64,000 nt of DNA from Plantibacter sp. PA-3-X8 (GCF_003856975.1 NZ_CP033107.1:1178001-1242000), one strand, 5' to 3'; counted from the first letter of the stretch, positions 8,913 through 16,792 are shown. Notes: generated by a model from the letters alone, not told the origin. Made by a program: numbers and translations.

Positions 8913-9273
8913 CGACGAACGCAGTTTCGCGAAGTGCCCACGTTCTAGGATCGCCTGATTGCCATAAACGATCGCGTCTATGCAGGTTCCAGCCGTTCCG
9001 ATATTGTTGTGAGCTCCCGCGGACGTGGAATGCTCCGAACTCATTGCCGAAGCCGAACTGCTCAAAACCTCAGGCAGATGCGGTTCTGCTCTGATAGCCA
9101 TTACCTCCAACTCTGTCCATACGCCGGTGCGCTATCGCGCAGGCGGTGGCACCAGGTGGCTCAGTCATTCTCGTCAATCCTGTGCGTCCAGTAGTTTCTT
9201 GAGATCTAGACTGTGAAAGCCGCCGCCGAGAATTGTGACCTGTCGTTGCAAGTTACGCGCCGGTCGACCTTGA
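8913..9273. other. 361-bp stretch without a recognisable gene
   Basis: This lies between the 3' end of the KAP gene and the 3' end of the Cap2 gene, which converge on it. A type II CBASS locus would be expected to encode a JAB-family isopeptidase (Cap3) near here. I read all three minus-strand frames and found only short segments broken by stops, with no HxH...PSxxD metal-binding motif. A minus-strand frame from 9110 is open but runs far into the KAP gene as its antisense. No clear hairpin or promoter stands out. Confidence 0.5.
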
Positions 9274-10950
9274 CTACGGAGAGTCGAGCGGCAAGAACAC
9301 CGCTGGCTTAGTCCGATGTGAAGATGTGTGGGGGAGAGTATAGAGGTGAACACCGACTTTCGGCGATTGCAGTTGCAAACCCAACAGCGAAACCATGACT
9401 CCTGCAGAAGCGGCCAGGTCCGCGGCGGATCCATGGAAGGTCGGGACAGAGCAACCGCGCGTTGGTACGAGCATTCCATGGGTGCTTGTAGACCACAGAG
9501 AATGATACTCCTCCAAGGAGGAATCTCCTTCGACGATCTTCCCAAAGTGAGCGTCGAGTTCTGACATCTGCTGTGCGCATCCTGCGGGCTTGACCAGAAT
9601 CATCCCGACAGCGGCGGAACGTGGATCGACGGCCACCTGAGCTACCAGTACGTCCTGACAGACTGAGGAGAGGACCTGGCCGAGTGCCATACTCACGCTC
9701 GCGTCGATCACCAGATCGAAGTCAGTGAGCGTCAACGACTCAGAATCGTCGAGGATCTCAACCTGAAGGTCGTCGCGAACGCTGTGCAAGCGCGAGACCA
9801 GCGCTGACTCTTTGCTCGCGCCTATATCCGCTTCGGTGTAGTTCTGCCGCACGAGGAGACCACCCATGATGATGGCCGAGTCCGACAAGACAACTCGCCT
9901 AGCGCCGGCCCGGGCCACAAACTCCGCTATCCATGACCCGAGTCCACCACAGCCGAACAGGAGCACTGTCCGATCTGCAAACGCAGCAGTCGGGCGTGTC
10001 GAATCCCGGCGCGTCGTTACTGACGGCCGTTCGTCGGACACCCGCCACCACTCAATTCTTGGGTCTTGCGGATCACTGCCCAGGCGGAGCGCATCTGCCG
10101 TTTCGGAGGGCAAACAGCCGACTATCACGTGGGGCGGGCCTCCTGCGGGATGGGGCACGCAGAGAACGAACGGTTGGGGTGAGGCATCTGGGTTGCGCTT
10201 TGCCGCCGCGGCAAGTCGGAGCCAGATGGAGTCTTGATTCGTAGGCAGGCCGACGGCGGGGAGGCCGCCGCGACTCATAGTGGGGTCGTCCAGTATCGTC
10301 GCGAGTTCGAAGATGGACGTGCCCGTTCCCAGTGGTAATGCCGCGGGTGCGGTGATGATCGGTGTACGAAGGCCATCGACGGTTGTCCCGATGGCTACAT
10401 CGAATCGGTGGCCATTTCTCCGAATGAGTGCGACAAAGGTGAGCCCGTCGTCGAGTTCGTTCCGAAGGACGACAATGGGAGTGCTGTCAGTGGCGCTGTC
10501 TGTGCCGCCAACTGCGTGAAAAAGAGAAGTGTGCGGATCGAAGGTCCCGGCTGCGGCTGACTCAAACCAGCCCCACAGCCGGTTGAGGAACCCTATGGCG
10601 CCATCGTTCGGGTTCCACTCGCGACTCGCGTCCAGATACACGCAGAGCACGAATCCTTGGAGCACGTGCGGAAAGCCAACGAAGCGCGGATGTGTCACTC
10701 GCACGGATGGTGGTCGATATCGGGTTGGCGGGACCGAAATTTCGACAATCTCCGTTGGCTCAAGAACCAGACCGCCCTCCGCGTGCGCGATCTTGGAAGT
10801 GTAGATCGCGAGCTGCACAGGTACTTCGCCGGTGTCGGAGAGCCGACGCCGTTCGCGGACGACCACTAGTTCAGGGCTTGAGCGGGCGATTGCCTCGAGG
10901 TCGCTGATGAACTCGTCCTGCCATCGCGAATAACGTCCGGGGTGGCTCAA
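9274..10950 (-). CDS. cap2: CBASS Cap2-like E2-E1 fusion (ubiquitin-transfer-like ligase)
   Basis: This 558-residue protein joins two domains. Residues about 1-140 look like a bacterial E2 domain, with a HP-containing strand and the segment VLCVYLD...EWNP, in which Cys103 is the candidate E2 cysteine. Residues about 320-558 form a ThiF/E1 adenylation domain: the nucleotide loop LFGCGGLGSW (331-340), LVRQNYTEADIG with Lys380 beyond it, and the candidate catalytic Cys500 in TRGCSVPTF. In type II CBASS, Cap2 adenylates the C-terminus of the CD-NTase and conjugates it to targets, which raises cyclase activity. The gene starts with TTG overlapping the CD-NTase stop (TTGA), so translation is coupled. 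No separate Cap3 isopeptidase gene is visible. The function rests on domain order plus the adjacent cyclase. Confidence 0.85.
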   Translation of the reverse strand: MSHPGRYSRWQDEFISDLEAIARSSPELVVVRERRRLSDTGEVPVQLAIYTSKIAHAEGGLVLEPTEIVEISVPPTRYRPPSVRVTHPRFVGFPHVLQGFVLCVYLDASREWNPNDGAIGFLNRLWGWFESAAAGTFDPHTSLFHAVGGTDSATDSTPIVVLRNELDDGLTFVALIRRNGHRFDVAIGTTVDGLRTPIITAPAALPLGTGTSIFELATILDDPTMSRGGLPAVGLPTNQDSIWLRLAAAAKRNPDASPQPFVLCVPHPAGGPPHVIVGCLPSETADALRLGSDPQDPRIEWWRVSDERPSVTTRRDSTRPTAAFADRTVLLFGCGGLGSWIAEFVARAGARRVVLSDSAIIMGGLLVRQNYTEADIGASKESALVSRLHSVRDDLQVEILDDSESLTLTDFDLVIDASVSMALGQVLSSVCQDVLVAQVAVDPRSAAVGMILVKPAGCAQQMSELDAHFGKIVEGDSSLEEYHSLWSTSTHGMLVPTRGCSVPTFHGSAADLAASAGVMVSLLGLQLQSPKVGVHLYTLPHTSSHRTKPAVFLPLDSP

Positions 10951-11930
10951 CCGGCGCGTCCCGAGAGGCTCGTCGAGGCGGGCGTTGATTCAGGGTTTCC
11001 GAAGGGCATACTCGACTCCGATGCCGTCGGAGCAGCGAATCCCTCGCCGAAGAGCGACTGCCACCTCGTGACGCTGTCTTCTTTCGTGAGTGACTCGTAG
11101 GCGGCACGGATCTCTGCAGAGTGCGCGTGGATGCGCTCTCGGAAATATGCGTATGTTTCCTGCGTCCAGCGGTGATCGAAACTGGCACCGGAGTTAGAGG
11201 GGTCCATGACGACCGGCTTGCTCGGATTGGCCCAGAGATATTCGTCGAGGTCGTTCACGATGTGCAGCAGAGTGGTTGGCACGTTCTTGTAGTAGCCCGG
11301 GTCACCGAACTTGCTGTACGCGTTGACTTGCTCACCGACGAGCGTCGTGAGTATGACTGATCGGGTCCCAGTGAACGAGCCGCGATGGTCGCGGAGGAAC
11401 TTCAGGAGGCGGATGACCCTGCGAAGGTTGCCCCCTGTTATGTCATCCTTTTCCTTCATCCAGCGAGTGAACCCTTCGGGGTCGGTCCGCTCCCACTGAT
11501 CTTCCTCGTAGTTCGCGACGTACTCGGCGTCACCTCGCCTGATCGCGGGGACGATGTCGATGTGACAAGAGTTTGCGTAGACCACGCGTACGCACCGGTT
11601 TTTGCGGGTGAGAGTCATTTTGCCGTAGACGGGGCTACGCAGCAGCGCAGACTTCACACTGGTCAGGTAGTCCTGCGCGGACCACTCGCTGTCGTCCTCG
11701 ATGTAGAGCATGAAGTCCGCGTCAAATTCGTTGGCGCCAACTGGGCTGATGATTGTCCGGTGCGCCCACGAGCCCTGCTTGCTCATGCCGAGAACGCGCG
11801 GCCCCAACTCGGTGTCCGAGCGAAGAGCTGAGTAGATCTTGGCAACTCGGTCGTCGAGCGTGTCGAGTCGAAACTGGCTGAGGTTGACGGTGTCTCGGAG
11901 TAGTACCCCGAAGTGATCCTCGAGCTGCAT
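10947..11930 (-). CDS. CBASS CD-NTase (cyclic oligonucleotide synthase)
   Basis: This 327-residue protein has the nucleotidyltransferase signature QGSWAHRT (52-59) followed by EFDADFML, giving the metal-binding pair Asp70 and Asp72, and a third acid Asp125 in HIDIVPA. The helical second domain (about 160-290) is of the OAS/CD-NTase kind. On sensing phage infection such enzymes make a cyclic di- or trinucleotide; which one cannot be read from sequence. The last 30 residues are Ser/Thr/Pro-rich and end in GRAG; a flexible tail with terminal Gly is what Cap2 needs for conjugation. The gene overlaps cap2 by four bases and is divergent from the HNH-SAVED effector. Confidence 0.88.
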   Translation of the reverse strand: MQLEDHFGVLLRDTVNLSQFRLDTLDDRVAKIYSALRSDTELGPRVLGMSKQGSWAHRTIISPVGANEFDADFMLYIEDDSEWSAQDYLTSVKSALLRSPVYGKMTLTRKNRCVRVVYANSCHIDIVPAIRRGDAEYVANYEEDQWERTDPEGFTRWMKEKDDITGGNLRRVIRLLKFLRDHRGSFTGTRSVILTTLVGEQVNAYSKFGDPGYYKNVPTTLLHIVNDLDEYLWANPSKPVVMDPSNSGASFDHRWTQETYAYFRERIHAHSAEIRAAYESLTKEDSVTRWQSLFGEGFAAPTASESSMPFGNPESTPASTSLSGRAG

Positions 11931-11990
11931 TGCGGGTGCGTCCCATCTGAGTACAAATCGTTGGCACCGTCGTCGAATGAGGACGGTTGA

Positions 11991-12005
11991 TTCCTATGAT
12001 AGGAA
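11991..12005. promoter_or_regulatory. Palindrome in the divergent CBASS intergenic region
   Basis: TTCCTATGATAGGAA is a perfect palindrome around one central base, placed between the CD-NTase start (11930, minus) and the effector start (12035, plus). It contains TATGAT on the plus strand and TATCAT on the minus strand, each of which could serve as a -10 element, though no good -35 hexamer is spaced to either. It may be an operator that shuts both transcription units; no regulator gene is adjacent. Confidence 0.45.
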
Positions 12006-12034
12006 CACCCTCCGACAGAGAGATGGTGCAGTGA

Positions 12035-13183
12035 ATGTCGCGTCGAAATACGCAGGTAGTGCGGTCGCGCATCGCGGAGTCCGTGATCCGTGAGGTCTGG
12101 GTTCGAGCGGCCGGGCGCTGTGTGCTGTGTGCTGTGTATCTTCTAGGCAGCGGCCGGAGCTACTTTCATCACACTGGGCACGGAGAGGTCGCGCACAATA
12201 TTGGCGCAACCGGAGGAAAGAAGTCCCCTCGAGGAAGCTCCGACCTAACTCTCGACGAGCGCGCACGTCCAGAAAACCTGCTGCTTCTATGCCATCAGTG
12301 CCATCGAATGGTCGATGACGTAGGCGCCGAGAGGGTCTACACGGAGGAGTACCTCGCCAGACACAAGCGTGTCCATGAAGACCGTGTTCGGAAGGTCACT
12401 GACTTCGCAAATGTGACCGCCGCTGCTGTAGTCCGAGTCACCGGTCGGATACGGGGAACCCTCTCGCCAGCAACCGACCGGCAGGTCGCTGCTGCTTTGC
12501 ACTATGAGGATCTTCACCCTGCGGGCGAGCACCCTCATGACGCAGAGTTCAATGTGACGATCGACTCCGACGATACAGATCCGTGGGTGTGGCAAGAAGG
12601 GATGAAGAAGATCGCAGCCAGACTCACGGCCCTCAGCGACTCGCCCTACGGCACCGTGGCCGTTTTCGCGATGGCCCCGATCCCGTTGCTGGTGTTTCTC
12701 GGATCGAAGCTCGACGACAAGGCAGACATCCGTGTACTCCCACGATTCCGGGAGGCCGAAGACCTCGCGTGCTGCTGGCGGAATCAGGAGGTGACGCCAC
12801 AAGAGTTCAAGATTTCGTCAACAGGCCCTGACCCCTATGCCGTCGACGTCCTCATGGCCGTCGGCGTTACCGCACCCGTGGACGTGTCGAGGGTCCCGAA
12901 ACAACTGTCCAACCTCGCCCGTGTCGCTGTCACGGCGGGGCACCTCAGCCCGGACGCGATCCAAACTAAGGAGGACTTCAGCTCATTCAGTCGGGCGTGG
13001 CGAGATGCTCTCGCGAAAATCGAGACCGACTATCCAAAGTGCCAACGAATTCACCTTCTTGCCGCGGTCCCACTGGTTGCCGCTGTGGCATGCGGGCAAC
13101 ATCTGATGCGCGAGTCACAGCCGAAGCTGGTCGTCTATCAGCGAACCGACGAGGCGTATGTAGAAGCGCTCACCATTGGATGA
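12035..13183 (+). CDS. cap5: CBASS effector Cap5: HNH endonuclease-SAVED fusion
   Basis: This 382-residue protein has an N-terminal HNH nuclease with zinc-binding Cys29 and Cys32 (CVLC), the catalytic region EVAHNIGATGG (His54) and CHQCH (86-90). Residues about 170-380 form a SAVED domain, the sensor of cyclic nucleotides made by CD-NTases. In known systems ligand binding assembles Cap5 and turns on degradation of double-stranded DNA, killing the infected cell. It is transcribed away from the cyclase and ligase genes, with about 100 bases between the starts; in most described loci the effector lies in the same operon. GAGAGATGG lies upstream of the ATG as a possible ribosome-binding site. The domain call is strong; the nucleotide recognised is unknown. 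Confidence 0.87.
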   Translation: MSRRNTQVVRSRIAESVIREVWVRAAGRCVLCAVYLLGSGRSYFHHTGHGEVAHNIGATGGKKSPRGSSDLTLDERARPENLLLLCHQCHRMVDDVGAERVYTEEYLARHKRVHEDRVRKVTDFANVTAAAVVRVTGRIRGTLSPATDRQVAAALHYEDLHPAGEHPHDAEFNVTIDSDDTDPWVWQEGMKKIAARLTALSDSPYGTVAVFAMAPIPLLVFLGSKLDDKADIRVLPRFREAEDLACCWRNQEVTPQEFKISSTGPDPYAVDVLMAVGVTAPVDVSRVPKQLSNLARVAVTAGHLSPDAIQTKEDFSSFSRAWRDALAKIETDYPKCQRIHLLAAVPLVAAVACGQHLMRESQPKLVVYQRTDEAYVEALTIG

Positions 13184-13249
13184 GCTGAAGCGCTTATTCG
13201 GCCAGCCCCACGAGGAAACTAGCTCGAGCGGGCCGACTGGTCTCTGCGG

Positions 13250-13640
13250 CGAGGATCTATCTGACGTCGTTTCCGTCTGGTGTCGGTAGAGCGTCGCTCG
13301 ACTCCAGCCGACGAGCGCGGCGGATTCAGCGACCCCGGCTGCGGGGGTCGGCGACGATGGCGAGCTTCTCCGCGATGATGTCGGGGTTCAAAGGTGGGCG
13401 CCAGAACCAGGTGCCGGATTCGCGCGCTGCGGTGATGCCGGCGTTGACGCGTTCGACGATGAGCTCGCGCTAGCATTCGGCCAGGGTGGCGAGCATATGG
13501 CGCATGAGTCGACCGGTCGATGTCGCAGTCCATCCCATCTGAGAAGGATTGATCCCGCGCCGCGCCGGAGCTTGACGGTGTTGAGGACGTCGTTGACGGA
13601 TCGGCCGAGAGGGTCGATGCGCCGCACGATAACGGTGCCG
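13250..13640 (-). pseudogene. Decayed serine recombinase (resolvase/invertase) gene, C-terminal part
   Basis: Read on the minus strand across three frames, this stretch gives consecutive blocks of a serine resolvase: RRIDPLGRSVNDVLNTVK, then after a frame change near 13560 STGRLMRHMLATLAE, an in-frame TAG (13470-13472), RELIVERVNAGITAARESG and NPDIIAEKLAIVAD, a TGA (13326-13328), and in another frame the HTH piece AALVGWSRATLYRH. The N-terminal catalytic part with the active Ser is not recognisable upstream. The gene is therefore truncated and broken by at least two stops and two frameshifts. It flanks the CBASS genes and probably marks the edge of an old mobile element that carried them. Confidence 0.8.
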
Positions 13641-14000
13641 GACCGCTGGCGCCGACAATGTAGACCCGTACGTTTCGACGGCCCTCATCGGGTTCCGGCC
13701 AGGGTGTGTCTGACGAGTAACCTTCCGTCCCTGCGGAAGATTCGGGTGCTCGTAGCCGGGGTCCGTCTTCAGGGGGATGCGTCGTCGTGACGTGTTTGGT
13801 GCAGTTGGATCAGGGAGTTGATGCTTCGAGGAGGAGATGTGGAAGTTCGGCGGATGCGGCTGGTGCTGCGGCTCGTCAGCGTCGTTGCGTTTGGCGCTCA
13901 GATGACCGCGGCGAGCGCGATCTTCGCGGCAGTCGCGAGCCCTTCGTCGGACACGCCATAGATGCGAGCCGTCGAGAATCGATCGTCGCGGCAGGAGTGA
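13641..14000. other. 360-bp intergenic stretch beside the recombinase remnant
   Basis: No gene could be supported here. Open frames on both strands are short or overlap the recombinase remnant in the wrong frame. On the minus strand a short segment ending at 13900 reads IYGVSDEGLATAAKIALAAVI before a stop and could be the tail of another decayed gene, but I do not recognise it. The stretch probably contains the junction between the accessory island and the core chromosome. Confidence 0.4.
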
Positions 14001-14038
14001 CATGTCGGGTGTGAGCACTCGCGTCCGCACCCGACATG
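14001..14038. promoter_or_regulatory. Perfect 11-bp inverted repeat upstream of the P-loop gene
   Basis: CATGTCGGGTG (14001-14011) and CACCCGACATG (14028-14038) are perfect inverted repeats separated by 16 bases. The right arm ends 15 bases before the chosen ATG of the following gene. It could be an operator, a transcript hairpin, or a terminator-like structure closing the island. There is no T-run. Confidence 0.4.
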
Positions 14039-14053
14039 GGGCACATTGGTGAA

Positions 14054-14629
14054 ATGGCCACCCACGAGACCTCGCTTGCGATCATCATCATCGCCGGACC
14101 GCAGGCATCCGGGAAGAGCACCCTGGCCACCGCCCTGAGTGTGGAGCTACGCCGTCGCGGCGAGCGAGTCGCTCTCGTCGAACTCGACCAGATCGCGGCA
14201 ATGGCACTCCCCACGCTTCCGAGCTGGGATGCAGCGCATCAGATTTTCGAGACAACGACGGGGCTCTGGGCGCGAACCGATCTCACGTCGGTCATCGCGG
14301 AAGGATCGGGCTCGCACGACGAGGTCTCGCGACTCCAACTGCAAGCCCCGCCCGGTGCAGTGATCGTCACGGTGGCAACAACGGTCGCGCTCGAGACTGC
14401 GATCGCTCGGGCCCAGGCGGATCCAACACGAGGAGTCTCGAAGGAGCGGAGCTTTCTCAGTCGGGTTTACCAGCAGTGGCCCGAGGAGCTCAATCGCATA
14501 GATCCGGACCTTCTCATCGATATGGGGCACTGCACGGTCGAGGAAGCCGTCGAACACGTCAGCGCGAGGATTGGAGCAGCACGACGTGAACCCGTCACAC
14601 CTCCGATACTTCCCACCAGAACTCGCTGA
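14054..14629 (+). CDS. P-loop kinase-like protein (AAA_33/zeta-toxin-like fold)
   Basis: This 191-residue protein starts with beta-strand SLAIIIIAGPQ and Walker A GPQASGKST, then LVELDQIA with an acidic residue where nucleoside or sugar kinases place the catalytic Asp, and a later helical lid with arginines (RAQADPTRGVSKERSF). The size and order match small P-loop phosphotransferases of the AAA_33/zeta-toxin/CMP-kinase-like group. No antitoxin gene is visible upstream, so a toxin role is not supported. GGTGA lies just before the ATG at 14054; an ATG at 14036 would lie in the right arm of the inverted repeat and is less likely. It converges on the methyltransferase gene with a 28-base gap. Confidence 0.7.
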   Translation: MATHETSLAIIIIAGPQASGKSTLATALSVELRRRGERVALVELDQIAAMALPTLPSWDAAHQIFETTTGLWARTDLTSVIAEGSGSHDEVSRLQLQAPPGAVIVTVATTVALETAIARAQADPTRGVSKERSFLSRVYQQWPEELNRIDPDLLIDMGHCTVEEAVEHVSARIGAARREPVTPPILPTRTR

Positions 14630-14657
14630 CGGTTGACCTGCTCTGCTCGAAGGATCG

Positions 14658-15260
14658 CTAACGGGTCGGCTTCGTCCACACGAGCGCATACCTCCACAGC
14701 GGCAGCCGGCACCAGTTCGCTCCCGGCAGGACGCGGGCGGCGCTGCGGCGTACGTCGGTGTAGGTATGCAGTGGCTGCGCAGTCGGTGCGGAGTGTTCCC
14801 AGACGCCGAACCGTCGAGCGAGACGTCGATGCTGAATGAGCCCCGCAATGTCGTAGGCATGGTCGAACAGTCGGGATGAGCGGGCCAGACCGATGACAGC
14901 GACGGTGCCACCCGGGGCGGTGAGTTCGGCGAGTCGGGTCAGCGTCGCTTCGAGGTCGGGCAGATGGTGGATCGTGGCGACGGAAGCCACCACGTCGAAC
15001 GAAGCGGGCGTGAGCGGATAGGTCATGACGTCACCCTCGACCCAGGTGACGTCCGACTGCTGGCGACGAGCTGATTTGAGTACCTGAGCGTCGGGATCAA
15101 TCCCGGTCACCTGAGGCACGAACTCGCGCAGCTCCATCGCCAGGAGTCCGTCTCCGGTACCGACGTCGAGCGCGGTGCGTGCTCCGTCCGGCACGACGTC
15201 GAGGATGTGCCGGTGGTAGTGGATGTTGTGGTTCCAGCGGACCGCCGGCTCATCTTCCAT
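14658..15260 (-). CDS. Class I SAM-dependent methyltransferase
   Basis: This 200-residue protein carries the SAM-binding loop LDVGTGDGLLAMEL, an acidic residue ending the next strand (VTGIDPDAQ), WVEGDVMTYPL, and the motif IV/post-motif region FDVVASVATIHHLPD and LTAPGGTVAVIG. This is the UbiE/Methyltransf_11/25-type fold. There is no target-recognition domain, so the substrate is likely a small molecule, but it cannot be identified. The C-terminal 60 residues are basic and unusual for the family. The gene is divergent from the HIT gene with 58 bases between starts. Confidence 0.85.
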   Translation of the reverse strand: MEDEPAVRWNHNIHYHRHILDVVPDGARTALDVGTGDGLLAMELREFVPQVTGIDPDAQVLKSARRQQSDVTWVEGDVMTYPLTPASFDVVASVATIHHLPDLEATLTRLAELTAPGGTVAVIGLARSSRLFDHAYDIAGLIQHRRLARRFGVWEHSAPTAQPLHTYTDVRRSAARVLPGANWCRLPLWRYALVWTKPTR

Positions 15261-15318
15261 CGGTCAAGACTGCCCGGTCTCCAGCGACGGCTGCAATCGG
15301 TCGTTTACCGTGGAAGCC

Positions 15319-15798
15319 ATGTGGTGGTCGGATGGCGAATGGGAAGCGATGACGGCGGCCGAGCAGTGCGGCATGTGCGCGGACGCACACTTGCCGACGA
15401 ACGACCACAGCACCCTCATCGCGACAACCAGCACGAGCCACGTGCGGCTTGCTCGGAACCAACACCACGCCGGATACAGCCTCGTGATCCTTCGAGAACA
15501 TGTCGTCGACATGTCGGAACTCCCGCCAGAACAACTCGCGAGGTTTTGGGCAGATGTGCAACGTGCGGCACGTGTCATCGATGGGGTCTTCCGATCGAAG
15601 AAGATCGACTACCTCGTCATGGGCCACCGGATGCCCCACCTGCACTGCCACCTGCTCCCTCAGCACGCGACCGACGATCCCCTCAGGAATGTGAACATCG
15701 CAGACGGCCCGACGTATCTTCCACCTGATGCGTTCGATGCCGCGATCGCCGCGCTCCAGCGAATGTGGGAGTCGTCGGAACCTCCACTCGGTAGATAG
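15319..15798 (+). CDS. HIT-family nucleotide hydrolase/transferase
   Basis: This 159-residue protein shows the histidine-triad signature HLHCHLLPQ near residue 114 and an upstream HHAGYSLVILREHV segment typical of HIT proteins. Two cysteines in EQCGMCADAH near the N-terminus resemble the CxxC of zinc-binding HIT members, here with a partner His. HIT proteins hydrolyse nucleotide conjugates such as AMP-lysine, Ap4A or ADP-ribosyl compounds. GGAAGCC lies before the ATG at 15319; the frame is open further upstream but without family similarity. It stands alone, divergent from the methyltransferase. Confidence 0.87.
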   Translation: MWWSDGEWEAMTAAEQCGMCADAHLPTNDHSTLIATTSTSHVRLARNQHHAGYSLVILREHVVDMSELPPEQLARFWADVQRAARVIDGVFRSKKIDYLVMGHRMPHLHCHLLPQHATDDPLRNVNIADGPTYLPPDAFDAAIAALQRMWESSEPPLGR

Positions 15799-15832
15799 CC
15801 CTCGTTGACGTTTACGGCCGCTACGCGAACCA

Positions 15833-16792
15833 TCAGGCGGGCGGTGTGTTGTGTCGGCTGATGAGATCTGTCGCGAGTTCGACGATGCGTTGGCGGGCGC
15901 GTTCGGGGGCGAGCACTTCGATGTGATCGCCGAACTGCAGGAGTTGGCGCACGGATTCGACTTCGGAGTAGCTGACCGTGAACAGTTGCCACCCGTCTTC
16001 ACCTGGTCCGGCCTCTTGCAGACGGCTGCCCAAGATGCGTCGGGCGAGGTCGACGCGCGTTCCTCGCAACCTGACCGTCACCTCGACTTCCCCAGGGCCC
16101 TCGGAGCGATGCTTCAGTTCGGCCCAGACCGACCGCAAGTCTTGATCAGGCCGTGTCGCCGCGGGCTCGAGGAGGGCTTCATAGTGTTCAAGCCGTTCGA
16201 GGTTGAAGAGCTTCGCCGTTCCATCGTCATCGGCCACGAGATACCACCGCCCGGACTTCGAAACGAGCCCATACGGGTCGACGTCCCGACTGGTGGCGTG
16301 CTCGGCACCGCTTCGGCGGTAGTGGATTCGCAGCCGTGGGCGAGAGCGCAACGTCAACGCCAGATCTGCGACGTCGGTGTCGCGGGTTTCGGCGGCGAGC
16401 CACCCTGAGTTGTCGACGATGACGAGTTCGGCAAGGTTCATGTCCCCGGCTGCGTTCGCAGCACGGCGGGCCGCGATCTTCCGAATGGCCATGTCGTGAG
16501 CGGCGGTGATCCCCAGTTGTGCGCGCTGCACGCTGTCGAGGCCGGCGAGCGAGAGCGAGTCCATCTCGGCTGGTTCGAGATGGGATGCATTCAGGCGCGC
16601 GCCGGGGAGGAGGACGATGCCACCGTGTCTCCCTCGCTCGGCATAGACGGGTACGCCGGCCGCCGAGAGGGCTTCCACGTCGCGCAGGATCGTCCGCACC
16701 GAAACCTCCAAGCGCTCCGCCAGCTCCACGCTCGTCACGCGTTGGCGGGTTTGGAGGACGAGGAGCAGGCTCAGCAGCCGGGCGGCTTTCAT
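15833..16792 (-). CDS. WYL-domain transcriptional regulator (DeoR-type HTH)
   Basis: This 319-residue protein has an N-terminal HTH (RVTSVELAERLEVSVRTILRD, residues about 17-37) followed by the wing EALSAAGVPVYAERGRHGG. The central WYL domain has LRIHYRRSGAEHATSRDVDPYGLVSKSGRWYLVA, quoted here only by its key residues: the Arg/Tyr strand and the WYL-position WYL. The C-terminal WCX segment ends with IVELATDLISRHN. WYL regulators bind nucleic-acid-like or nucleotide ligands and often repress a divergent gene. The ATG at 16792 opens toward the VOC gene at 16885, and an inverted repeat lies between them. Confidence 0.88.
   Translation of the reverse strand: MKAARLLSLLLVLQTRQRVTSVELAERLEVSVRTILRDVEALSAAGVPVYAERGRHGGIVLLPGARLNASHLEPAEMDSLSLAGLDSVQRAQLGITAAHDMAIRKIAARRAANAAGDMNLAELVIVDNSGWLAAETRDTDVADLALTLRSRPRLRIHYRRSGAEHATSRDVDPYGLVSKSGRWYLVADDDGTAKLFNLERLEHYEALLEPAATRPDQDLRSVWAELKHRSEGPGEVEVTVRLRGTRVDLARRILGSRLQEAGPGEDGWQLFTVSYSEVESVRQLLQFGDHIEVLAPERARQRIVELATDLISRHNTPPA

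Noticed and set aside
8703..9110. A minus-strand frame downstream of cap2 that could be taken for Cap3
   Set aside because: It lacks the JAB metal-binding pattern, starts with a poor ribosome-binding site and mostly overlaps the KAP coding region in antisense.
13470..14030. A minus-strand frame of 186 codons covering the recombinase remnant
   Set aside because: Only its last part reads as resolvase sequence, and it ends at a stop inside the resolvase; the rest is not similar to anything, so it is annotated as a pseudogene plus gap.
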